From contig CAZQLL010000007.1 of the NCBI GenBank assembly GCA_964594125.1, positions 65,517 to 129,516 on the forward strand: a DNA stretch of 64,000 bases, written 5' to 3'. Source of the stretch: CAVRZJ01 sp964594125. GTDB lineage: Bacteria; Acidobacteriota; Thermoanaerobaculia; Thermoanaerobaculales; Thermoanaerobaculaceae. The notes below the pieces were generated by a model that saw nothing but the letters and a program-made list of their open reading frames with translations, had not been told where the DNA came from and made no database searches. Position numbers and translations under genes: made by a program. The stretch's first letter is position 1. The number at the start of each line of letters is the position of its first letter. Of this stretch, positions 59,223 through 64,000 are shown one piece after another.

Positions 59223-59980
59223 GCGCGGCGCCCGCCCTGTCGACGAACGGCCTGGTGGCCGGCTTCGGCGACGTCGAGGTCCTCAAGGGGATCTCGATCG
59301 CCGTGCGGCCGCGCACCATCACCGCCCTCATCGGGCCGTCCGGCTGCGGCAAGTCCACGCTGCTGCGCTGCTTCAACCGCATGAACGACCACCTCCCGGG
59401 GTTCTTCCGCCGCGGCGCCGTGCGCGTCGGCGAGCGCGACGTCTACGACCCGGCGCTGTCGCTCGAGGCGCTGCGCTTCAAGGTGGGGATGGTGTTCCAG
59501 AAGCCCAACCCGTTCCCGCTCTCGATCGCCGAGAACGTGCTGTTCGGCCCGTCGATCGCCGGCGTGCGCGACCCGCGCGCCCTCGAGGAGACGCTGGTGC
59601 GCTCGCTCCAGCGCGCCAACCTGTGGGACGAGGTCAAGGACTCGCTCGGCCACTCGGCGCTCGCGCTCTCCGGCGGGCAGCAGCAGCGCCTGTGCATCGC
59701 CCGCGGCCTCGCCTGCTCGCCCGATATCCTGCTCCTCGACGAGCCGGCATCGGCGCTCGATCCGATCGCCACCGCCCGCCTCGAGGAGACCATCCTCGAG
59801 CTCGCGAGCGACGTCACCATCCTGCTGGTGACGCACAACCTGCTGCAGGCGGCGCGGGTGGCGGCGCGCACCGCGTTCCTCTACCTTGGGACGCTGGTGG
59901 AGGAGGGCGAGACGACGCAGCTCTTCTCGGCGCCGCGGGAGCGCCTGACGGAGGAGTATGTGACCGGCCGGTTCGGCTAG
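59219..59980 (+). CDS. pstB: Phosphate ABC transporter ATPase PstB (copy 1)
   Basis: 253 aa (ATGA overlap with pstA). Walker A GPSGCGKSTLLRCFNRMND, the PstB-specific GMVFQKPNPFPLSIAENVLFGP, signature LSGGQQQRLCIARGLA, Walker B ILLLDEPASALDP and His switch LLVTHNLLQAARVAARTAFLYLG. It energises PstCA. A second PstB is encoded after phoU. Confidence 0.96.
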   Translation: MSAAPALSTNGLVAGFGDVEVLKGISIAVRPRTITALIGPSGCGKSTLLRCFNRMNDHLPGFFRRGAVRVGERDVYDPALSLEALRFKVGMVFQKPNPFPLSIAENVLFGPSIAGVRDPRALEETLVRSLQRANLWDEVKDSLGHSALALSGGQQQRLCIARGLACSPDILLLDEPASALDPIATARLEETILELASDVTILLVTHNLLQAARVAARTAFLYLGTLVEEGETTQLFSAPRERLTEEYVTGRFG

Positions 59981-59989
59981 GAGACGATC

Positions 59990-60658
59990 ATGGAGACGCA
60001 CCTTGTTTCCGAGCTCGAGGCGTTGAAGAAGGTCCTGCTGACGATGGCCGGGGAAGTCGAGAGCCAGATCGCCGGCGCCGTGCGCGCCGTCATCGAGCGC
60101 GATTCCGCACTCGCCGAAAAGGTGATCGCGGGCGACGGCGCGGTCGACGAGCACGAGCGCGAGGTCGACCGCCGCGTCGTCGAGCTGGTGGTGCGCGACC
60201 GCCCCATGGCGCGCGACCTCCGCCTCGCCTTCGCCGCGATCAAGATCGCGCCGTGCCTCGAGCGGGTCTCCGACCACGCGGTCAACATCGCCGAGCAGGC
60301 GCTCGCGCTCAACCGGGTGCCGCCGCTCAAGCCGTTCGTGACGCTGCCGCGCATGGCCGAAACCGCGATCGGCATGGTGGGCGACGCCATCTCGTCGTTC
60401 CTGCACGCCGACGCGGCGCTGGCGCGCGCAGTGATCGACCGCGACGACACCGTCGACGCGACGCACGAGGAGATTTTCCGCGAGCTCCTCACCTACATGA
60501 TGGAGGACCCGCGCACGATCCCGCGCGCCCTCGCGCTGCTGCTGATCGCCCGCTCGCTCGAGCGCGTGGCCGATCAGGGCACCAACATCGCCGAGCAGGT
60601 GGTCTACCTGGCGGAGGGGCGGGACATCAGGCACCGGCACGGAGAGGAGCGCGCGTGA
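59990..60658 (+). CDS. phoU: Phosphate signalling regulator PhoU
   Basis: 222 aa, starting 9 bp after pstB. Two three-helix bundles with the metal motifs ERVSDHAVNIAEQAL (about 91-105) and ERVADQGTNIAEQVVYLAEG near the C-terminus, normal PhoU length. It links Pst activity to PhoR and dampens Pho signalling. The stop overlaps the GTG of the second pstB. Confidence 0.95.
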   Translation: METHLVSELEALKKVLLTMAGEVESQIAGAVRAVIERDSALAEKVIAGDGAVDEHEREVDRRVVELVVRDRPMARDLRLAFAAIKIAPCLERVSDHAVNIAEQALALNRVPPLKPFVTLPRMAETAIGMVGDAISSFLHADAALARAVIDRDDTVDATHEEIFRELLTYMMEDPRTIPRALALLLIARSLERVADQGTNIAEQVVYLAEGRDIRHRHGEERA

Positions 60659-61509
60659 ACGGACTGGCTGGCGCCCCGGCTTCGCCGGCGGAGGCGATGG
60701 GGGGCCGTGGACCGGAGACCGGGAACCGGGGACACCCGCTCCCGGAGGGCCGTGCCGCGGCGCGGTTCGAGCTGCGCTCGCTGAGCTGCTTCTACGGCGC
60801 GAAGCAGGCGGTGTTCGACGTCTCGATGAAGGTGCCGGCGCAGGGAGTCACCGCTTTCATCGGACCTTCCGGCTGCGGCAAGTCGACGATCCTGCGCTGC
60901 TTCAATCGCATGAACGACGTGGTTCCCGGGTTCTCGCTGCGCGGCGCCGTGCTGCTCGACGGCGACGACGTCAACCGCGTCTCCGTCGACCCGGTGGCGG
61001 TGCGGCGGCGCGTCGGCATGGTGTTCCAGCGCTCCAACCCGTTCCCGTCGTCGGTGTTCGACAACGTGGCGTACGGCCTCAGGCTGCACAGACGGCTCAC
61101 CGAGGCGCGCCTCGAGCTCGCGGTCGAGACCGCACTGCGCGCCGCGGCGCTGTGGGATGAGGTGAAGGACCGCCTCGACGCGCCCGCAATCAGCCTCTCG
61201 GGAGGCCAGCAGCAGCGCCTGTGCATCGCCCGCGCGCTCGCGGTCAACCCTGACGTCCTGCTGTTCGACGAGCCCGCCTCGGCGCTCGACCCGATCTCCA
61301 CGGCGCGCGTCGAGGAGCTGGTGCTGGCGCTCGGCGAACGGATGACGGTGGTGATCGTCACGCACAACCTGCAGCAGGCTTCGCGGGTGGCGGACCGCAC
61401 GGCGTTCTTCCTCGACGGCCGCCTGGTGGAGCACGGCCCGACCGTCGACCTGTTCACCAACCCGCACGATGAACGCACCGAGGCGTACATCTCCGGGAGG
61501 TTCGGATGA
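60655..61509 (+). CDS. pstB2: Second phosphate ABC transporter ATPase, PstB2, with repeat-encoded N-terminal linker
   Basis: 284 aa from the GTG at 60655 (GTGA overlap with phoU); an ATG at 60697 is also in frame. Residues ~1-38 are an unstructured Gly/Pro-rich leader, partly encoded by a tandem heptamer array, absent from copy 1. The ATPase core is complete: GPSGCGKSTILRCFNRMND, GMVFQRSNPFPSSVFDNVAYGL, LSGGQQQRLCIARALA, VLLFDEPASALDP and VTHNLQQASRVADRTAFFL. It diverges clearly from copy 1 in the helical region. The two may share the PstCA permease under different conditions. The stop overlaps phoB. Confidence 0.93.
   Translation: MNGLAGAPASPAEAMGGRGPETGNRGHPLPEGRAAARFELRSLSCFYGAKQAVFDVSMKVPAQGVTAFIGPSGCGKSTILRCFNRMNDVVPGFSLRGAVLLDGDDVNRVSVDPVAVRRRVGMVFQRSNPFPSSVFDNVAYGLRLHRRLTEARLELAVETALRAAALWDEVKDRLDAPAISLSGGQQQRLCIARALAVNPDVLLFDEPASALDPISTARVEELVLALGERMTVVIVTHNLQQASRVADRTAFFLDGRLVEHGPTVDLFTNPHDERTEAYISGRFG
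60707..60734. repeat. Degenerate tandem heptamer inside the pstB2 5' end
   Basis: Units GTGGACC, GGAGACC, GGGAACC, GGGGACA. It lies in the low-complexity leader of PstB2 and belongs to the same style of word repeat as the arrays at 55424 and 41266. Confidence 0.55.
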
Positions 61510-62192
61510 TCAGCCACGTCGCGCTCGTCGAGGACGACGCCGACATCGCGCAGCTCGTCAAGCGCCACCTCGAGCGCGGCGGCGACTACCTCGTCACCAT
61601 CCACCCGACCGCCGCCGACTTCCTCGCTGCGAGCGAGACCCATATCCCCGACCTCGTCATCCTCGACCTCAACCTCCCCGACGGCGACGGCCTGACGCTG
61701 TGCCGCGAGCTGCGCTCGTGGGATTCGACCCGCACCGTGCCCGTGCTCATGCTCACCGCCCGCGCGAGCGAGAGCGACCGTGTGATCGGCCTCGAGCTCG
61801 GCGCCGACGACTACCTCACCAAGCCGTTCTCGCTGCGCGAGCTGGCGGCGCGCGTGCGGGCGCTGGTGCGGCGCGTGCAGTGGGAGCGCGGCGTGCCCGG
61901 CGGCGTGTACGAGGACTCGCGCCTGGTGGTCGACCCGACCCGCCATCGCGTCGCCGCGGCGGGCAAGGAGGTGTCGCTCACCCGCCGCGAGCTCGAGCTC
62001 CTCTGGCACCTGATCTCGCTGGGCGGCCGCGTGGCATCGCGCGAGCAGATCCTCGACGCCGTCTGGGGGCTGGCGGCCGACGTGGATCCGCGCACCGTCG
62101 ACGCCCACGTGCGCACGCTCCGCCGCAAGCTCGGGCAGGACATCATCGAGACCGTGTTCGGCAGCGGCTATCGCTTCCGGGAGGCCCCATGA
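61506..62192 (+). CDS. phoB: PhoB-type response regulator
   Basis: 228 aa (ATGA overlap with pstB2). Receiver domain with acidic pocket VEDD, phospho-acceptor Asp54 in VILDLNLPDGDGL and Lys106 in YLTKPFSL. An OmpR/PhoB winged helix fills the C-terminal 95 residues (VSLTRRELELLWHLISLGGRVASREQILDAVWG, VDAHVRTLRRKLGQDIIETVFGSGYRF). It should bind the direct-repeat box before pstS. It is adjacent to and overlapping the cognate kinase gene. Confidence 0.95.
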   Translation: MISHVALVEDDADIAQLVKRHLERGGDYLVTIHPTAADFLAASETHIPDLVILDLNLPDGDGLTLCRELRSWDSTRTVPVLMLTARASESDRVIGLELGADDYLTKPFSLRELAARVRALVRRVQWERGVPGGVYEDSRLVVDPTRHRVAAAGKEVSLTRRELELLWHLISLGGRVASREQILDAVWGLAADVDPRTVDAHVRTLRRKLGQDIIETVFGSGYRFREAP

Positions 62193-63865
62193 AGCCGCGT
62201 TCCCGCTACGCCTTCACGGTCTCGCTGCTGGCGCTTGCCGCCGCTCTCGGGCTGGTCGCTCTCACCGACTGGCGCCACCGGCGCACCGCCGACGCCGCCA
62301 TCGACGCCGACCTGCGGCGCGCCGCCGAGCAGCTCGCGGCGCTCGCGGCGCCGCTGCTCGCCGCGCCGACGGCCGAGGTCGATGGCGAGATCCGCCGCTG
62401 GGCGGCCGCCTCCGGGTTGCGGGTGACGCTGATCGCCGGCGACGGCCGCGTGCTCGCCGACTCCTGGACGCTGCCGGCGCTGCTCGACCGCCTCGAGAAC
62501 CACGGTGCGCGTCCCGAGGTCCGGGCAGCCGCCCGTACCGCCGGCGTGGCGCTGGCCCGCCGCCGCTCCGCCACGACAGATCGCGACACCGTCTACGCGG
62601 TCCGCGAGCTGCACGCCGGCGACGGCGCCGACGGTTTCCTGCGGGTGGCGCGCGAGGTGCCGGAGCACGACGTGCCGTGGGGCGCGGTGCTCGCGGCGAT
62701 CGCCGTCGCCGCCGCCGCCGGGCGAGCCGCCTACGTCCGGGAGCGGCGGCGGCACGCCGACGTCGCCCGCCACCTGGGGGCCTGGACCGAGCTGCCGCCG
62801 ACGGCCGACCTGGCGGCGCTCGCCGAGGAGGCCGACCGCAGGTTCCGCGAGCAGCGCGAGACCGCCGCGCGCGAGATCGGCGCGACCCGCGCGGCGCTGT
62901 CCGAGGTCGGCGAAGGCGTGGTCCTCCTCGACACCCACGGCGTCGTGCGCTTCGTCAACCCGGCCGCGGCGGCGCTGCTCGGCGCCGACCTGACGGTCGG
63001 TCACGACCTCGTCGAGGCGGCGCGCGCGCCGGAGCTCGTGTCGGTCGTCACCGAGGTGCTGAAGACCGGCACGGCGAGCCACACCAGCGTATCGCTCGCC
63101 GGCGGCGCCGAGCTCGCGGCGCGCGTCTGCCCGGTTTCGCACCCGCTGCTGGCGGTCGCCGTGGTGCTGCGCGACACCCGCGAGCAACGCCAGCTCGAGC
63201 GCGCGCGCCGGGCCCTCGTCGCCGACCTCGCGCACGAGCTGCGCACGCCGCTGACCGTCCTCGGCGCTCTCGCCGAGGAGTTCCGCGACCTCGGCCACGA
63301 GGGCGAGCTGGTCGCCACGCTCGAGCGGCAGGTGGTCCGCCTGCGCACCTTCGCCGAGGAGCTCGAGGAGCTCGCCGCGCTCGAATCCGGCCAGGTCCGC
63401 CTGCACGTCGAGCCGGTCGACGCCGGAGCGATCGCCCGTCAGGTCGCCGCCGACCTCTCCGCCGAGGCGGAGGCGGCGGGCGTCGCGCTCACGGTGGAGG
63501 GCGCCGCCCAGCTCGAGACGGATCCCGTCCGCCTCGCCCAGGTGCTGACCAACCTGGTCGAGAACGGCATCCGCTACAACCGCCCCGGGGGCCGCGTCGC
63601 GGTCCGCGCCGGGGCGGACGGGGAATCCGTGGTGATCCACATCGAGGACGACGGAATCGGCATCCCGGCGGCGGAGATCCCTCTCGTCTTCCAGCGCTTC
63701 TACCGCGTGCACCGCGGCGCCGCGCCGAAGGGCGGCAGCGGCCTCGGCCTGGCGATCGTCAAGCACCTGGTGCGCGCCCTCGGCGGCACCGTGCAGCTCA
63801 GCTCCCGCGAGGGCGCCGGCACGACGGTGACGGTGACGCTGCCGCGCCGGCAGAGGCGGGCATGA
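62189..63865 (+). CDS. phoR: PhoR-type sensor histidine kinase
   Basis: 558 aa from the ATG at 62189 (GGGAGG upstream; overlaps the phoB stop). Two membrane segments (YAFTVSLLALAAALGLVAL and WGAVLAAIAVAAAAGRAAY) enclose a ~150-residue extracytoplasmic domain. A PAS-like domain follows (ALSEVGEGVVLLDTHGVVRFVNPAAAALLG). The HisKA motif is DLAHELRTPLTVL with the phospho-acceptor His349, and HATPase_c shows N (LTNLVENGIRYN), G1 (IEDDGIGIPAAEI), F (FQRFYRV) and G2 (GGSGLGLAIVKHLV) boxes. It ends the operon before a hairpin. Confidence 0.94.
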   Translation: MKPRSRYAFTVSLLALAAALGLVALTDWRHRRTADAAIDADLRRAAEQLAALAAPLLAAPTAEVDGEIRRWAAASGLRVTLIAGDGRVLADSWTLPALLDRLENHGARPEVRAAARTAGVALARRRSATTDRDTVYAVRELHAGDGADGFLRVAREVPEHDVPWGAVLAAIAVAAAAGRAAYVRERRRHADVARHLGAWTELPPTADLAALAEEADRRFREQRETAAREIGATRAALSEVGEGVVLLDTHGVVRFVNPAAAALLGADLTVGHDLVEAARAPELVSVVTEVLKTGTASHTSVSLAGGAELAARVCPVSHPLLAVAVVLRDTREQRQLERARRALVADLAHELRTPLTVLGALAEEFRDLGHEGELVATLERQVVRLRTFAEELEELAALESGQVRLHVEPVDAGAIARQVAADLSAEAEAAGVALTVEGAAQLETDPVRLAQVLTNLVENGIRYNRPGGRVAVRAGADGESVVIHIEDDGIGIPAAEIPLVFQRFYRVHRGAAPKGGSGLGLAIVKHLVRALGGTVQLSSREGAGTTVTVTLPRRQRRA

Positions 63866-63916
63866 GTGCGGGTGTGAGCGGCAGACGGACTCCAGACCCG
63901 CGGTGAGCTGTCTCCC

Positions 63917-63942
63917 GGGGGAGAGGTCTCGCGACCTCCCCC
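63917..63942 (+). terminator. Hairpin after phoR
   Basis: GGGGG-AG-AGGTC / TCGC loop / GACCT-CCCCC, a 10-bp stem with a 2-nt bulge, 51 bp after the phoR stop. There is no U-tract, so it is a structural candidate for the operon end. The remaining bases to 64000 hold no recognised gene; an ATG at 63964 could begin one beyond the window. Confidence 0.5.
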
Positions 63943-64000
63943 TGGGCGCCGGAGTGAATACTCATGCGGGCGCAGCCGCACCCGCGAACGATGAAAGCGT

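Noticed and set aside
1..64000. tRNA, rRNA, riboswitches, insertion sequences or prophage genes
   Set aside because: I looked for cloverleaf-like and known conserved motifs, transposase DDE/HUH motifs and phage structural genes by eye and saw none. A covariance-model search would be decisive.
63964..64000. Start of another gene at the right edge
   Set aside because: Only twelve codons are visible and no ribosome site or homology can be judged.

Overview
This is a very GC-rich (roughly 70-75% by eye), gene-dense bacterial chromosome segment. Most genes sit in runs joined by 4-bp stop/start overlaps. The gene content suggests a free-living Gram-negative-type bacterium, and an Acidobacteriota-like lineage is my best guess. 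The reasons are a DUF5916/CBM9-like outer-surface protein, PulG-like pseudopilins, many secreted peptidases, a Wzm/Wzt-type exporter, YfhO-like membrane proteins and an IPTL-CTERM-like tail. No rRNA, tRNA, phage, insertion sequence or CRISPR array was recognised, so the taxonomy is inference.

Layout. (1) 1-4.2 kb, plus strand: the 3' part of a GH38 alpha-mannosidase-type gene carrying extra C-terminal modules, then a TMTC-like membrane TPR protein. (2) 4.2-12.5 kb, minus strand: an envelope polysaccharide run with GT1, GT2, a WecA/MraY-like phosphosugar transferase, an FAD amine-oxidase/UGM-like enzyme and GT4, followed by an ABC-2 exporter and a TPR protein. A spacer inside this run holds five successive perfect hairpins. 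(3) 12.5-24.7 kb: a divergent GT, a membrane-fused spermidine-synthase-like protein, two YfhO-like proteins, two Wzy_C/O-antigen-ligase-like proteins and two type IV/II pseudopilins. Each pseudopilin is preceded by a textbook sigma-54 -24/-12 element. (4) 24.6-27.8 kb, minus: Wzt, Wzm and an unexpected LivK-like lipoprotein. (5) 27.9-32.8 kb, minus: a secreted ExeM/NucH-like nuclease and a Xaa-Pro aminopeptidase. (6) 33.0-34.5 kb: a protoglobin gene diverging from a MarR-type regulator with a C-terminal four-Cys cluster. The two promoters overlap at their -35 boxes and are associated with two matching palindromic operators. (7) 35-42.8 kb: a SEC-C protein, a broken Hsp70-like gene, a CocE-like esterase/peptidase, an M3 peptidase (Dcp), a RHH/RelE toxin-antitoxin pair and a HAD-type 5'-nucleotidase. 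(8) 43-54.2 kb: a 1317-aa RHS/YD protein translated right behind a protein with five malectin-like repeats, then a DUF5916 protein and a phosphodiesterase-type lipoprotein. (9) 54.2-63.9 kb, plus: a complete phosphate-starvation operon pstS-pstC-pstA-pstB-phoU-pstB2-phoB-phoR behind a good Pho-box candidate and closed by a hairpin.

How the genes fit together: regions 2-4 look like one cell-surface glycan locus that makes lipid-linked sugar, exports it through ABC transporters and transfers it through Wzy_C-type enzymes. The adjacent pseudopilins are plausible glycan acceptors. Region 6 looks like a small self-contained gas/redox-sensing module. Region 9 is a self-regulated phosphate uptake and signalling operon. 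Short non-coding structures are unusually common: GC hairpin clusters, an 18-bp repeat present three times, and degenerate 7-8-bp word repeats at three places.
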